Made by a program: the position numbers and the translations under genes
From: Pedobacter yulinensis
GTDB lineage: Bacteria; Bacteroidota; Bacteroidia; Sphingobacteriales; Sphingobacteriaceae
Direction: 5' to 3'
Assembly (NCBI RefSeq): GCF_003029735.1
Contig: NZ_KZ686268.1
Location: 1,537,769-1,601,768, forward strand
Length of the DNA stretch: 64,000 nucleotides
Notes under the pieces: generated by a model
What the model was told of the DNA's origin: nothing
Databases searched by the model: none
What the model saw: the letters and a program-made list of their open reading frames with translations, nothing else
Shown here: piece after piece, positions 35,435 to 44,584 of the stretch
How positions within the stretch are numbered: position 1 is the stretch's first letter
Layout of the letters: each line of letters starts with the position of its first letter

Positions 35435-36250
35435 ATGGGACAAAAAGCACATCCAATAGGTAACAGATTAGGAATCATCAAAGGTTGGGATTCTAACTGG
35501 TTCGGTGGCAACAACTACTCCGATAAATTAGTTGAGGACGAAAAAATAAGAAAATACCTTTCTGCACGTATTGCAAAAGGTGGCGTAGCTAAAGTAGTGA
35601 TCGAGCGCACGCTGAAACGCATCACTGTAACCATTCACACTGCCCGTCCGGGTATCGTGATCGGTAAAGCAGGCCAGGAGGTTGACAAGATCAAGGAAGA
35701 GCTGAAGAAACTGACAAAAAAGGAAATTCAGATCAACATTTTTGAGATCAAAAGACCGGAACTGGACGCACAGCTGGTTGCTGAAGGCATCGCAAAACAA
35801 CTGGAAGCAAGAATCTCTTTCCGCCGGGCCATGAAATCTTCAATCGCTTCTACCATGCGTATGGGTGCTGAAGGTATCAAAGTAATGACCTCGGGCCGTT
35901 TGGGTGGTGCCGAGATGGCACGTACCGAGCAGTACAAAGAAGGAAGAATTCCCCTGCATACTTTCCGTGCCGATATCGATTATGCACTGGCAGAAGCTTT
36001 GACAACCTATGGTAAAATCGGTGTTAAAGTTTGGATCTGCAAAGGCGAGGTATACGGTAAACGCGACCTGTCGCCGAACATCGGTGCAGCCAACACGAAC
36101 ACCAAAGGCGGTCCTCGTTCAGAGTCGGCTTCTTTCGGTGGCAGAGATAACCGTGGTGGTGGCAGAGACAACCGTGGCGGTGGCAGAGACAACCGTGGTG
36201 GCGGAAGAGACAACAGAGGCGGCGGACAAAACAGAGGTCCCCGCAAATAA
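35435..36250 (+). CDS. rpsC: 30S ribosomal protein S3 with Gly-Arg-rich tail
   Basis: 271 aa. The KH domain ([21 protein letters not shown]) and C-terminal S3 domain ([31 protein letters not shown]) are standard to about residue 225. The tail has four tandem copies of a 7-residue unit GGRDNRG, then GGQNRGPRK, encoded by four 21-bp repeats (36137-36220). An AGGAG-like purine run precedes the ATG. The repeated tail is absent from enterobacterial S3 and should be flexible and RNA-binding. Confidence 0.97.
   Translation: MGQKAHPIGNRLGIIKGWDSNWFGGNNYSDKLVEDEKIRKYLSARIAKGGVAKVVIERTLKRITVTIHTARPGIVIGKAGQEVDKIKEELKKLTKKEIQINIFEIKRPELDAQLVAEGIAKQLEARISFRRAMKSSIASTMRMGAEGIKVMTSGRLGGAEMARTEQYKEGRIPLHTFRADIDYALAEALTTYGKIGVKVWICKGEVYGKRDLSPNIGAANTNTKGGPRSESASFGGRDNRGGGRDNRGGGRDNRGGGRDNRGGGQNRGPRK
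36137..36220 (+). repeat. Four tandem 21-bp repeats in rpsC 3' end
   Basis: Units at 36137, 36158, 36179 and 36200, each encoding GGRDNRG. The second and third units differ by a single silent change near the end, while the fourth has diverged at third positions and AGA/CGT codons, so the array grew by unequal duplication. Confidence 0.85.
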
Positions 36251-36301
36251 TTAATTCAGTTTATCATAATCGTTTTTTAAACGATCCTATTTTAAAAGAA
36301 A

Positions 36302-36724
36302 ATGTTACAGCCAAAAAGAACGAAGTTCAGGAAGATGCAAAAGGGCAGGATGAAAGGTTTAGCCACCCGTGGGGCTGAGCTTGCATTCGGTTCTTTCGGA
36401 ATCAAGTCCCTGGAAGCTACCTGGATTACCAGTCGGCAGATAGAGGCTGCCCGTATCGCCGTAACACGTTATATGAAACGTGAAGGCCAGGTATGGATCA
36501 GGATTTTCCCGGACAAGCCGGTAACCAAAAAGCCTGCAGAAGTACGTATGGGTAAAGGTAAAGGTGCCCCTGAATACTGGGTTGCGGTAGTGAGACCCGG
36601 ACGTGTAATTTTCGAAGCTGAAGGCGTGCCTTTGGAAATTGCCAAAGAAGCGATGCGTTTAGCCGCTCAGAAATTACCGATTCAAACAAAATTTGTAGTA
36701 CGTAGAGATTACGTAGAAGCATAA
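36302..36724 (+). CDS. rplP: 50S ribosomal protein L16
   Basis: 140 aa: [63 protein letters not shown]. Located near the A-site tRNA elbow. The 51-bp gap from rpsC has a small ATCGTTT/AAACGAT hairpin (36269-36285). Confidence 0.98.
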   Translation: MLQPKRTKFRKMQKGRMKGLATRGAELAFGSFGIKSLEATWITSRQIEAARIAVTRYMKREGQVWIRIFPDKPVTKKPAEVRMGKGKGAPEYWVAVVRPGRVIFEAEGVPLEIAKEAMRLAAQKLPIQTKFVVRRDYVEA

Positions 36725-36733
36725 AGTTCAAAA

Positions 36734-36782
36734 GTTGAGGTTAGCAGGCGCTTGAGGCCATCTCAAACCTGCAACTGTCAAC
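36734..36782 (+). other. Structured intergenic leader before rpmC
   Basis: Three nested helices: GTTGA/TCAAC (36734-36738 with 36778-36782), GCAGG/CCTGC (36744-36748 with 36768-36772) and TTGAG/CTCAA (36752-36756 with 36762-36766). No T run follows, so it is not a terminator; possibly a regulatory or processing structure. Confidence 0.45.
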
Positions 36783-36798
36783 GTAAAAGAAGAATAAA

Positions 36799-37011
36799 AT
36801 GAAGAACTCAGAAATTACAGGGCTTTCAAAAGAGGAGTTAGTAGCTAAAATTGCGGAAGAAAAGGAAAACTTGACCAAGTTAAAGTTTGCCCACACCATC
36901 TCAGCTATTGAAAATCCTTCGCGGATATCAAAAGTGAGAAAGGATATTGCCCGCTTAAACACTCAACTGACTGCGGTTAAGAAAGCCGGGTCAGCTTCAG
37001 AAACTAAATAA
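36799..37011 (+). CDS. rpmC: 50S ribosomal protein L29
   Basis: 70 aa, two long helices: [57 protein letters not shown]. Standard size. It sits by L23 near the tunnel exit. rpsQ follows 13 bp later. Confidence 0.96.
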   Translation: MKNSEITGLSKEELVAKIAEEKENLTKLKFAHTISAIENPSRISKVRKDIARLNTQLTAVKKAGSASETK

Positions 37012-37024
37012 TTTTAGCGTCGAA

Positions 37025-37279
37025 ATGGAAAGACAATTAAGAAAGACAAGAACGGGCTTGGTAGTAAGCAACAAGATGGATAAATCTGTTGTGGTTTCAG
37101 TTGAGCGTAAAGTGAAACACCCGATCTATGGTAAGTTTGTAAAGAAGACTACCAAATTTATGGCTCATGACGAGAAAAACGAATGTGGTATCGGTGATAC
37201 GGTATTGATCATGGAGACTCGTCCGCTGAGTAAGAACAAAAACTGGAGATTGGTACAAATTTTAGAAAGGGCTAAATAA
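37025..37279 (+). CDS. rpsQ: 30S ribosomal protein S17
   Basis: 84 aa: [73 protein letters not shown]-fold protein binding 16S 5' domain. rplN starts 1 bp after its stop. Confidence 0.97.
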   Translation: MERQLRKTRTGLVVSNKMDKSVVVSVERKVKHPIYGKFVKKTTKFMAHDEKNECGIGDTVLIMETRPLSKNKNWRLVQILERAK

Positions 37280-37280
37280 A

Positions 37281-37649
37281 ATGGTACAGCAGGAATCAAG
37301 ATTAAACGTTGCTGACAACAGCGGCGCAAAAGAAGTATTGGTTATCCGTGTGCTTGGTGGAACCGGCAAGCGTTATGCATCTATCGGCGACAAGATCGTT
37401 GTAACCGTAAAGAGCGCGCTTCCTTCAGGTAACATCAAAAAAGGAGCCGTTTCTAAAGCAGTGGTGGTAAGGACAAAGAAAGAGATCAGAAGGAAAGATG
37501 GTTCTTACATTCGTTTCGATGACAATGCAGCAGTATTGCTGAATGCACAGGACGAGCCGCGCGGTACACGTATTTTTGGCCCGGTTGCCAGGGAATTACG
37601 TGAAAAACAATTTATGAAAATTGTATCATTAGCACCGGAGGTATTATAA
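37281..37649 (+). CDS. rplN: 50S ribosomal protein L14
   Basis: 122 aa: [27 protein letters not shown], ending [12 protein letters not shown]. Forms an intersubunit bridge and is the binding site of the silencing factor RsfS. Separated from rplX by 1 bp. Confidence 0.98.
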   Translation: MVQQESRLNVADNSGAKEVLVIRVLGGTGKRYASIGDKIVVTVKSALPSGNIKKGAVSKAVVVRTKKEIRRKDGSYIRFDDNAAVLLNAQDEPRGTRIFGPVARELREKQFMKIVSLAPEVL

Positions 37650-37650
37650 A

Positions 37651-37989
37651 ATGGAAAAGAAAGTAGCAAATCCAAAATTAAAGATCCGTACAGGTGATTT
37701 AGTGAAAGTAATTGCCGGCGACTCAAAAGGCCAGCAGGGTAAAGTACTGCAGGTACTGACCGATAAAAACAAAGCCATCGTAGAAGGCATCAACCTGGTG
37801 TCAAGACATACCAAACCGAATGCAGCTACCCCGAATGGCGGTATCATTAAAAAAGAGGCTCCTCTTCACATCTCAAACCTGATGCTGGTTGATCCAAAGA
37901 CAGGCAAAGCCACCCGTGTAGGCAGGAAACTGAATGCAGACGGCAAACTGGTAAGAGTAGCTAAAATTTCAGGAGAGGAGATCAAATAA
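37651..37989 (+). CDS. rplX: 50S ribosomal protein L24
   Basis: 112 aa, KOW motif [21 protein letters not shown]; later [31 protein letters not shown]. Assembly initiator for the large subunit. Its TAA shares one base with the rplE ATG. Confidence 0.97.
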   Translation: MEKKVANPKLKIRTGDLVKVIAGDSKGQQGKVLQVLTDKNKAIVEGINLVSRHTKPNAATPNGGIIKKEAPLHISNLMLVDPKTGKATRVGRKLNADGKLVRVAKISGEEIK

Positions 37990-38561
37990 TGGCACAGACA
38001 CCAAGACTTAAGAGCAAATACAAAGAGGAGATTGTTAACAATCTCAAGGAAAAGTTTAACTACAAAACGGTTATGCAGGTTCCTAAACTCACGAAGATCT
38101 CGATCAACCAGGGTGTTGGCCGTTTCTCGGTAACCGATAAAAAGATCATGGATACATCGATCGCTGAACTGACCACCATTACCGGTCAGCAGGCTGTAGG
38201 TGCCAAATCTAAAAAGGATATCTCGAACTTCAAACTCCGTAAAGGCATGCCTGTTGGTGTTCGTGTAACACTGCGCGACAACAACATGTATGAGTTTCTG
38301 GACCGCCTGATCGCTGTAGCCCTGCCACGTATCCGTGACTTCAAAGGCATCAACGACAAAGGCTTTGACGGAAAAGGAAATTATACACTCGGTATCACTG
38401 AGCAGATCATTTTCCCTGAGATCAACATTGATAAGATCAATAAAATTTTAGGGATGGATATTACTTTCGTAACTTCGGCGAATTCTGACGTAGAGGCGCT
38501 GGAATTACTGAAACAATTCGGTTTACCATTTAAAAATCAAAATAACAATACCAATGGCTAA
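37989..38561 (+). CDS. rplE: 50S ribosomal protein L5
   Basis: 190 aa: [60 protein letters not shown]. Binds 5S rRNA. The 3' end overlaps rpsN by 8 bp, indicating translational coupling. Confidence 0.98.
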   Translation: MAQTPRLKSKYKEEIVNNLKEKFNYKTVMQVPKLTKISINQGVGRFSVTDKKIMDTSIAELTTITGQQAVGAKSKKDISNFKLRKGMPVGVRVTLRDNNMYEFLDRLIAVALPRIRDFKGINDKGFDGKGNYTLGITEQIIFPEINIDKINKILGMDITFVTSANSDVEALELLKQFGLPFKNQNNNTNG

Positions 38562-38823
38562 AGAAGGTGTAAAAGCGCGCGAATTAAAACGCCAGAAACT
38601 GGTGGCAAAATTTGCAGAGAAACGTGCAGCATTGAAAGCAGCCGGAGATTACGAAGCTTTGGACAAACTGCCAAAGAACGCATCGCCGGTACGTTTACAC
38701 AACCGTTGCAAGCTGACCGGCCGTCCGCGTGGTTACATGCGTACATTCGGTATCTCCAGGGTAACTTTCCGTGAGATGGCACTCGCAGGCAAGATCCCCG
38801 GGGTAAAGAAAGCAAGCTGGTAA
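38554..38823 (+). CDS. rpsN: 30S ribosomal protein S14 (zinc-free form)
   Basis: 89 aa: [69 protein letters not shown] core. Only one Cys remains in the region where the zinc type has four, so this is the C-minus (zinc-independent) form. A 148-bp gap with a strong hairpin follows. Confidence 0.97.
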   Translation: MAKEGVKARELKRQKLVAKFAEKRAALKAAGDYEALDKLPKNASPVRLHNRCKLTGRPRGYMRTFGISRVTFREMALAGKIPGVKKASW

Positions 38824-38843
38824 ACAGTCAGAAGGAAATAAAA

Positions 38844-38882
38844 CCGGAGAACAAAGCGGGCTTGGGCCTGCTTTGTATCCGG
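38844..38882 (+). other. Strong hairpin in the long rpsN-rpsH gap
   Basis: CCGG..ACAAAGC.GGC on the left pairs with GCC.GCTTTGT..CCGG on the right (38844-38861 with 38866-38882), loop TTGG, and two small internal loops. No T run follows, so it is unlikely to be a terminator. S8, encoded next, is the autogenous regulator of the spc operon in E. coli; a similar role is a hypothesis only. Confidence 0.55.
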
Positions 38883-38971
38883 ATTTCAGCCTTTTGTGCA
38901 TACAACAGAATTTTAACCGGTAGAAGGTCCGTCAATATTGGAGAGGAAACCACTACCACAACAAATCCATA

Positions 38972-39370
38972 ATGAATACAGATCCAATAGCAGATTATTT
39001 AACAAGAGTAAGGAACGCCATCAAGGCCAACCACAGAGTTGTAGAAGTTCCTGCATCAAACCTTAAAAAGGAAATTACCAAAGTACTTTTTGACAAAGGT
39101 TACATCGCGAATTACAAGTTTGAGGACAACAATGCCCAGGGAACAATCAAAATCGCCCTGAAGTACAATCCGATTACAAGAATTCCTGCTATTCGTACAT
39201 TGGTGCGAGTAAGTAAACCAGGTTTGAGACAGTATGCCGGCGTAGACAATATGCCAAGAGTATTAAACGGTTTAGGTATCGCAATCTTATCTACTTCCAA
39301 AGGTGTAATGACCGACAAGGAAGCAGCCAAATTGAATATTGGCGGTGAGGTATTGTGTCACGTTTATTAA
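38972..39370 (+). CDS. rpsH: 30S ribosomal protein S8
   Basis: 132 aa: MNTDPIADYLTRVRNAIKANHRVVEVPASNLKKEITKVLFDKGYI, and the conserved end LSTSKGVMTDKEAAKLNIGGEVLCHVY. Binds the central domain of 16S rRNA. A GGAGAGGAAA purine run lies about 25 bp upstream. Confidence 0.98.
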   Translation: MNTDPIADYLTRVRNAIKANHRVVEVPASNLKKEITKVLFDKGYIANYKFEDNNAQGTIKIALKYNPITRIPAIRTLVRVSKPGLRQYAGVDNMPRVLNGLGIAILSTSKGVMTDKEAAKLNIGGEVLCHVY

Positions 39371-39385
39371 GAGGAGAAAAACACA

Positions 39386-39943
39386 ATGTCAAGAGTAGGA
39401 AAAGCCCCAATTACAATTCCCGCAGGTGTGACCATCACGGTTTCAAACGATAACGTGGTAACGGTTAAGGGTCCGAAAGGAGAATTACACCAAGCAGTTG
39501 ATTCAGACATCACTGTACAACAGGAAGACGGCGTTTTAACAGTCGCTCGTCCTTCAGACCAAAAAAGGCACAAAGCACTGCACGGTTTGTACCGCGCATT
39601 GATCAACAACATGGTTGTTGGCGTAACCGAAGGATATAAGCTCGAGCAGGAACTGGTAGGTGTGGGTTACCGCGCCAGCAACCAGGGCAACACGCTTGAT
39701 CTCGTTCTTGGTTACTCGCACCACTACGTGTTCCAGTTGCCTAAAGAAATTAAAGTAACGACCGCTTCTGAGAAAGGCCAGACGCCAAAGATCATTTTAG
39801 AGAGCATTGACAAACAACTGATTGGCCAGGTAGCGGCAAAAATCCGCTCGCTGCGTGCACCAGAGCCATACAAAGGTAAAGGTATCAAGTTTGTAGGTGA
39901 GGTATTGAGAAGAAAAGCAGGTAAATCAGCATCTAAAAAATAA
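39386..39943 (+). CDS. rplF: 50S ribosomal protein L6
   Basis: 185 aa: MSRVGKAPITIPAGVTI, VTEGYKLEQELVGVGYRASNQGNTLDLVLGYSH, and the C-terminal signature EPYKGKGIKFVGEVLRRKAGKSA. An AGAGGAGAAAA run sits just before the ATG. Lies near the factor-binding site. Confidence 0.98.
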   Translation: MSRVGKAPITIPAGVTITVSNDNVVTVKGPKGELHQAVDSDITVQQEDGVLTVARPSDQKRHKALHGLYRALINNMVVGVTEGYKLEQELVGVGYRASNQGNTLDLVLGYSHHYVFQLPKEIKVTTASEKGQTPKIILESIDKQLIGQVAAKIRSLRAPEPYKGKGIKFVGEVLRRKAGKSASKK

Positions 39944-39949
39944 GGAATC

Positions 39950-40303
39950 ATGGCAGGTAAAAAATTATCACGAAGAGATCGTATCAAAAAAGGGATCAGA
40001 AAAAGACTTACCGGTTCTGCTGAGCGCCCACGTTTATCGGTATTCAGAAGCAATAAAGGCATTTACGCACAGGTTATCGATGATGTTACCGGAAGTACCA
40101 TCGTTTCAGCCTCCAGCTTATCAAAAGATTTCTCTGCCACTGGCAACAAATCTGAACAGTCAATGGCTGTTGGCAAGCTGATCGCAGAGAAAGCCATTGC
40201 TGCCGGTGTAAAAGAAGTTGTTTTTGACAGGAATGGTTACTTGTACCACGGACGTGTCAAATCACTTGCAGAAGGTGCACGTGAAGGTGGTTTAGTATTT
40301 TAA
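39950..40303 (+). CDS. rplR: 50S ribosomal protein L18
   Basis: 117 aa: [66 protein letters not shown]. 5S rRNA-binding partner of L5. Starts 6 bp after rplF. Confidence 0.98.
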   Translation: MAGKKLSRRDRIKKGIRKRLTGSAERPRLSVFRSNKGIYAQVIDDVTGSTIVSASSLSKDFSATGNKSEQSMAVGKLIAEKAIAAGVKEVVFDRNGYLYHGRVKSLAEGAREGGLVF

Positions 40304-40321
40304 TTCATAACAGAGATCAAA

Positions 40322-40840
40322 ATGTCAACTATCAATATAAAAAGAGTTAAGTCTAGCGAGATCGAGTTGAAAGACCGTTTGGTTAGCATTCAACGTGTTG
40401 CCAAAGTAACCAAAGGCGGCCGTACTTTCAGCTTTTCTGCCATCGTGGTTGTAGGAGATGAGAACGGTGTAGTTGGTTACGGACTGGGTAAGGCCAAAGA
40501 GGTAACAGAAGCCATTGCAAAAGGTGTAGACGACGCCAAAAAGAACCTGGTAAAAGTTCCGGTTCTGAATGGTACCGTTCCCCATGAGCAGATCGGTAAA
40601 TTTTCGGGCGGTTTCGTCCTGATCAAGCCAGCTGCTGTTGGTACCGGTGTTATTGCCGGTGGTGCGATGCGTGCTGTATTGGAGAGTGCAGGTATCCACA
40701 ACGTACTTGCTAAATCAAAAGGTTCATCTAACCCGCACAACGTGGTTAAAGCAACTGTAGACGCGCTGACCAAAATGCGCGATGCTTATACGGTTGCCCA
40801 GCACCGTGGGGTTGATCTTAACAAAGTATTTAACGGATAA
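40322..40840 (+). CDS. rpsE: 30S ribosomal protein S5
   Basis: 172 aa: [46 protein letters not shown] and [28 protein letters not shown]. Decoding-fidelity protein; the spectinomycin-loop region KVTKGGR is ordinary. rpmD follows 4 bp later. Confidence 0.98.
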   Translation: MSTINIKRVKSSEIELKDRLVSIQRVAKVTKGGRTFSFSAIVVVGDENGVVGYGLGKAKEVTEAIAKGVDDAKKNLVKVPVLNGTVPHEQIGKFSGGFVLIKPAAVGTGVIAGGAMRAVLESAGIHNVLAKSKGSSNPHNVVKATVDALTKMRDAYTVAQHRGVDLNKVFNG

Positions 40841-40844
40841 TCAA

Positions 40845-41024
40845 ATGGCTAAGATTAAAATAACCCAGATCAAGAGCGTTATCGACAGAAGCGAGCGCCA
40901 GAAGAAAACCGTTCAGGCTTTAGGTTTGTCAAAAATAAACCAATCTGTAGAGGTTGAAGCTACTCCCCAGATCATCGGGATGGTGAGAAAAGTGAATCAC
41001 CTCGTAGCGGTAGAAAGTATATAA
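40845..41024 (+). CDS. rpmD: 50S ribosomal protein L30
   Basis: 59 aa from ATG 40845 (MAKIKITQIKSVIDRSERQKKTVQALGLSKINQ), the standard size. A longer in-frame start at 40782 lies inside rpsE and is rejected. A hairpin follows before rplO. Confidence 0.96.
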   Translation: MAKIKITQIKSVIDRSERQKKTVQALGLSKINQSVEVEATPQIIGMVRKVNHLVAVESI

Positions 41025-41028
41025 CCGG

Positions 41029-41063
41029 AAAGCTGTGCCCGTTGAACAATGGGTACAGCTTTT
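41029..41063 (+). terminator. Terminator-like hairpin between rpmD and rplO
   Basis: AAAGCTGT.CCC paired with GGG.ACAGCTTT, about 14 bp with wobble pairs and a GAAC loop, then TTTT and C. As genes on both sides belong to the same ribosomal block, it is more likely a partial attenuator than a full stop. Confidence 0.5.
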
Positions 41064-41125
41064 CATCATGTTTAATCGTTGACCCTGATTAGTGAAAGCG
41101 AAGGGCAACACAACAAGTTTCAAAA

Positions 41126-41572
41126 ATGAACTTAAGTAATCTGAAACCTGCAAAAGGTTCTGTTAAAGGTGGAAAAAGAATTGGTCGTGGTACAGGTTCA
41201 GGCCGTGGCGGTACTTCAACCCGTGGTCATAAAGGTGCCGGATCCCGCTCAGGAACCAGTACGAAAGTAGGTTTTGAAGGTGGCCAGATGCCACTTCAGC
41301 GTCGCGTACCTAAAGTTGGTTTCAAGCCGATTAACCGTACCGAATACGTTGGTGTAAACCTGGATGTACTTCAGGGTCTTGCTGAAAAATTCAATTTAGA
41401 AAGCGTAGATTTCGCTACTTTAAAGGAGCACGGTCTTGTTTCAAGAAACGACCTGGTTAAAATCCTGGGCCGCGGCGAAGTTAAAGCTAAATTGAATGTT
41501 AAAGCACACGCCTTCTCAGCATCGGCACAAAAAGCGATCGAAGCAGCCGGCGGGTCAATCGAAAAATTGTAA
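41126..41572 (+). CDS. rplO: 50S ribosomal protein L15
   Basis: 148 aa: MNLSNLKPAKGSVKGGKRIGRGTGSGRGGTSTRGHKGAGSRSG, FEGGQMPLQRRVPKVGF. Late assembly protein. The final TAA shares a base with the secY ATG, coupling the two. Confidence 0.98.
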   Translation: MNLSNLKPAKGSVKGGKRIGRGTGSGRGGTSTRGHKGAGSRSGTSTKVGFEGGQMPLQRRVPKVGFKPINRTEYVGVNLDVLQGLAEKFNLESVDFATLKEHGLVSRNDLVKILGRGEVKAKLNVKAHAFSASAQKAIEAAGGSIEKL

Positions 41573-42906
41573 TGAAAAAGCTATTTACTACTTTAAGTAA
41601 TATCTGGAAAATTCAAGAATTAAAAGAGCGTATCTTATTTACGCTCTTAATTCTTGTTATCTACCGGTTCGTATGCCAGGTTGTATTACCCGGTGTTGAT
41701 GCGAATCTGTTGGGCCAAAATCAAAAATCAGGTCTGCTCGGCCTGTTAGATATGTTTGCCGGTGGCGCCTTCTCGAAGGTGTCTATCGTAGCGCTCGGTG
41801 TTATGCCGTATATTTCTGCATCAATCGTGGTGCAGTTGCTGGGTATCGCCGTTCCCTCTTTCCAGAAAATGCAGAAAGAAGGTGAAAGCGGACGCAAAAA
41901 ACTAAACCAAATAACCCGTTACCTGACCGTTGCCATTACCATCGTACAATCTGTTGGTTATGTAAAAACACAGGTTCCTGAAGAAGCCATCCTGATTAAC
42001 CACACACTGTTCTATATCCTGTCTACCTTTGTACTAACGGCAGGAACATTATTCGTGATGTGGCTGGGCGAAAAAATTACAGACAAGGGCATTGGAAACG
42101 GTACTTCACTGATCATCATGGTCGGTATCATTGCCCGTTTGCCAATTGCACTGCAACAGGAAGTGACCTCGCGTGCTGCCGGACAAGGTGGTGGCCTGAT
42201 CGCGCTGGTTGTTGAGATCGTAGCGCTGTTTGCGGTCGTCATGTTTACCATTCTGATCGTACAGGGCGTGCGTAAAGTCCCTGTGCAGTATGCCAAGAAA
42301 ATCGTCGGCAACAAACAATTTGGCGGTGTACGTCAGTACATTCCCCTTAAAGTAAATGCGGCCGGCGTTATGCCGATCATCTTTGCCCAGGCATTGATGT
42401 TTATTCCTGCGGGCCTGACCGGATTTTTCCCATCCCTGCAGAACAGCTGGCTAAGCGCCTACAGCGACTATACTTCGGTAACGTACAGCGTCACGTTTGC
42501 TGTGCTGATCATTGCCTTTACCTTTTTCTATACCGCCATTACGGTTAACCCGACCCAGATGTCTGATGATATGAAAAAGAACGGCGGTTTTATTCCCGGA
42601 GTTAAACCAGGACAAGCTACTTCATCATTCATCGATGATGTTATTTCAAAGATCACTTTCCCGGGAGCAATTTTTCTGGCCATTATCGCCATCCTGCCTT
42701 CTGTGGCTGTGAAGTTTGGAATCGCCTCTGAGTTTGCGCACTTCTACGGCGGAACCTCACTGCTTATTCTTGTAGGTGTGGTTCTTGATACCTTGCAACA
42801 GGTGGAAAGTTACCTCCTTATGCGTCACTACGATGGTTTAATGAAAACCGGCCGGGTAACCGGACGTACCGGTATTCCAGCAGCAGGCAGCAACGCCGCG
42901 TTGTAA
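41572..42906 (+). CDS. secY: Sec translocon subunit SecY
   Basis: 444-aa inner-membrane channel with ten helices. Plug/TM2 region AGGAFSKVSIVALGVMPYISASIVVQLL, PSFQKMQKEGESGRKKLNQITRYLT, cytoplasmic loop with RKVPVQYAKKIVGNKQFGGVRQYIPLKVNAAGVMPIIFA, and TQMSDDMKKNGGFIPGVKPG. Standard position at the end of the spc operon, followed 9 bp later by map. Confidence 0.98.
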   Translation: MKKLFTTLSNIWKIQELKERILFTLLILVIYRFVCQVVLPGVDANLLGQNQKSGLLGLLDMFAGGAFSKVSIVALGVMPYISASIVVQLLGIAVPSFQKMQKEGESGRKKLNQITRYLTVAITIVQSVGYVKTQVPEEAILINHTLFYILSTFVLTAGTLFVMWLGEKITDKGIGNGTSLIIMVGIIARLPIALQQEVTSRAAGQGGGLIALVVEIVALFAVVMFTILIVQGVRKVPVQYAKKIVGNKQFGGVRQYIPLKVNAAGVMPIIFAQALMFIPAGLTGFFPSLQNSWLSAYSDYTSVTYSVTFAVLIIAFTFFYTAITVNPTQMSDDMKKNGGFIPGVKPGQATSSFIDDVISKITFPGAIFLAIIAILPSVAVKFGIASEFAHFYGGTSLLILVGVVLDTLQQVESYLLMRHYDGLMKTGRVTGRTGIPAAGSNAAL

Positions 42907-42915
42907 TCGGAACGC

Positions 42916-43701
42916 ATGTCAAAGATCCTTTACAAGTCTGACGAAGAAATTGAATTGATCAGGGAAAGCGCAATGTTGGTTTCCCTGACGCTTGCCGAAG
43001 TAGCAAAGGTCATTGCGCCGGGTGTAACCACCCTGCAGCTGGATAAGCTGGCTTATGAGTTTATCAGCGACCATGGTGCGGTGCCTGCCTTCCTCAACTA
43101 CAATGGTTTTCCTTTTTCCCTGTGTATCTCACCGAATGAACAGGTGGTACACGGCTTTCCAAGTGATTATGTGATCCAGGAAGGGGACCTGATCTCGGTT
43201 GACTGCGGTGTGATCAAGAACGCGTTTTTCGGCGATTCAGCTTATACTTTTTCAATCGGAGCGGTAAGTGCTGAGAAGCAGAAGCTGGTTACTGTAACCA
43301 AGGAATGCCTGGACCTGGCCATCAGCAAAGCAACAGCAGGAATGCGTGTTGGCGATGTAGGTTACGCCTGTCAGCAGCATGCAGAGTCGAACGGCTTTGG
43401 GGTGGTGCGCGAACTGGTCGGGCATGGTGTGGGTTTTGCCCTCCATGAAAAACCGGAGGTAGCGAATTACGGCAAACGCGGCAGCGGCGTAAAACTTGAA
43501 GAAGGCATGGTGATCGCCATCGAACCGATGATCAATGCCGGCGTAGCCGGTGTAAAGTTCTGGCAGGACGGTTGGACGGTTACGACAAAAGACAATAAAC
43601 CATCGGCACATTTTGAACACACGGTGGCTGTACGGAAGGGCAAACCGGACGTGTTGTCGAGCTTTTTGCCTATAGAAGAAGTTTTGCAACAAAAAAAATA
43701 A
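42916..43701 (+). CDS. map: Type I methionine aminopeptidase
   Basis: 261 aa, removes N-terminal Met from new proteins. Substrate and metal residues: His in FPFSLCISPNEQVVHGFP, Asp in LISVDCGV and GDSAYTF, His in ELVGHGVGFALHEKPEV, Glu in VIAIEPMIN and the last Glu in SAHFEHTVAV. The five-ligand dinuclear site is complete. It precedes infA; the gap contains an infA promoter. Confidence 0.96.
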   Translation: MSKILYKSDEEIELIRESAMLVSLTLAEVAKVIAPGVTTLQLDKLAYEFISDHGAVPAFLNYNGFPFSLCISPNEQVVHGFPSDYVIQEGDLISVDCGVIKNAFFGDSAYTFSIGAVSAEKQKLVTVTKECLDLAISKATAGMRVGDVGYACQQHAESNGFGVVRELVGHGVGFALHEKPEVANYGKRGSGVKLEEGMVIAIEPMINAGVAGVKFWQDGWTVTTKDNKPSAHFEHTVAVRKGKPDVLSSFLPIEEVLQQKK

Positions 43702-43720
43702 ATATTTAGATTTTTTTATT

Positions 43721-43728
43721 TAATTTTG
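43721..43728 (+). promoter_or_regulatory. -7 box upstream of infA
   Basis: TAATTTTG fits TAnnTTTG, 44 bp before infA; the -33 region is only A/T rich. It would give extra transcription of infA-rpmJ-rpsM-rpsK-rpsD-rpoA-rplQ. Confidence 0.55.
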
Positions 43729-43772
43729 CAACCCTGTTTAGAAGCAGCTAATTAAGTAAAAATCAATAAAAT

Positions 43773-43991
43773 ATGGCTAAACAAGCCTCAATTGAACAAG
43801 ACGGCGTAATTAAAGAAGCATTATCAAATGCCATGTTCCGGGTAGAGCTGGAAAACGGTCATGAGATCATTGCACATATTTCAGGAAAGATGCGGATGCA
43901 CTACATCAAAATTCTTCCTGGCGATAAAGTAAAACTGGAGATGTCGCCTTACGACCTAACGAAAGGCCGGATCACTTATAGATATAAATAA
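43773..43991 (+). CDS. infA: Translation initiation factor IF-1
   Basis: 72 aa, OB-fold: [72 protein letters not shown] core. Blocks the A site during initiation. rpmJ starts 2 bp after its stop. Confidence 0.98.
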   Translation: MAKQASIEQDGVIKEALSNAMFRVELENGHEIIAHISGKMRMHYIKILPGDKVKLEMSPYDLTKGRITYRYK

Positions 43992-43993
43992 CA

Positions 43994-44110
43994 ATGAAAG
44001 TAAGATCATCAATCAAGAAGCGTAGCGCTGATTGCAAGGTAATTCGCCGTAAAGGGAAACTTTACGTGATTAACAAGAAGAACCCGAAATACAAGCAACG
44101 TCAAGGTTAA
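43994..44110 (+). CDS. rpmJ: 50S ribosomal protein L36
   Basis: 38 aa: [21 protein letters not shown], then [17 protein letters not shown]. Only one Cys (position 14) remains of the zinc-ribbon CxxC...H set, so this is the zinc-free (C-minus) form. Lies between infA and rpsM, as usual. Confidence 0.95.
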   Translation: MKVRSSIKKRSADCKVIRRKGKLYVINKKNPKYKQRQG

Positions 44111-44126
44111 AGAGAAAATTAATCAA

Positions 44127-44176
44127 TTTTTAAAGCTAAGAGTCGCCGGCTAGAGGCCGGACGATACTTTAAAATA
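44127..44176 (+). ncRNA. Duplicated structured leader element, copy 1 (before rpsM)
   Basis: A 50-nt element ending 8 nt before the rpsM ATG. Outer helix TTTTAAAG/CTTTAAAA (44128-44135 with 44167-44174), a 7 nt versus 2 nt internal loop (CTAAGAG/TA), then inner helix TCGCCGGC with GCCGG-A-CGA (44143-44150 with 44156-44164, one bulged A) and loop TAGAG. A copy with 49 of 50 identical bases lies before rpsD. Candidate autoregulatory ribosomal-protein leader; not the E. coli alpha pseudoknot by sequence. Confidence 0.7.
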
Positions 44177-44184
44177 ACAAAAGC

Positions 44185-44562
44185 ATGGCAAGGATATCAG
44201 GTATTGATTTACCAAGAAACAAAAGAGGAGAAATCGGGCTGACCTATATTTATGGTGTAGGCCGGTCAACTGCACAGCGTATCTTAACGCAGGCAGGTAT
44301 CGATTTCAACAAGAAAGTACAGGACTGGTCTGACGACGAGCTTTCAGCCATCCGTACCATTATTAACGACGAGATCAAAGTAGAAGGTGCTCTGCGTTCT
44401 GAAGTTCAGCTGAACATTAAACGTTTGATGGATATTGGTTGCTACCGTGGTCTTCGCCACAGAAAGGGTCTTCCTTCACGTGGCCAGCGTACAAAGAATA
44501 ACTCACGTACCCGTAAAGGCAAGAGAAAAACAGTTGCAAACAAGAAAAAAGCTACTAAATAA
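44185..44562 (+). CDS. rpsM: 30S ribosomal protein S13
   Basis: 125 aa: [77 protein letters not shown]. Head protein contacting tRNA and L5. The duplicated structured element ends 8 nt upstream of its ATG. Confidence 0.98.
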   Translation: MARISGIDLPRNKRGEIGLTYIYGVGRSTAQRILTQAGIDFNKKVQDWSDDELSAIRTIINDEIKVEGALRSEVQLNIKRLMDIGCYRGLRHRKGLPSRGQRTKNNSRTRKGKRKTVANKKKATK

Positions 44563-44584
44563 CAAGTAGTATCAAACAATAATC

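Noticed and set aside
36007..36246. Pro/Leu-rich reverse-strand frame opposite the rpsC tail
   Set aside because: It is the mirror of the 21-bp repeats encoding the GGRDNRG units, not an independent gene.
44127..44176. The E. coli alpha-operon pseudoknot before rpsM
   Set aside because: The element here is a nested hairpin with a different sequence; it may share function but is not the same structure.
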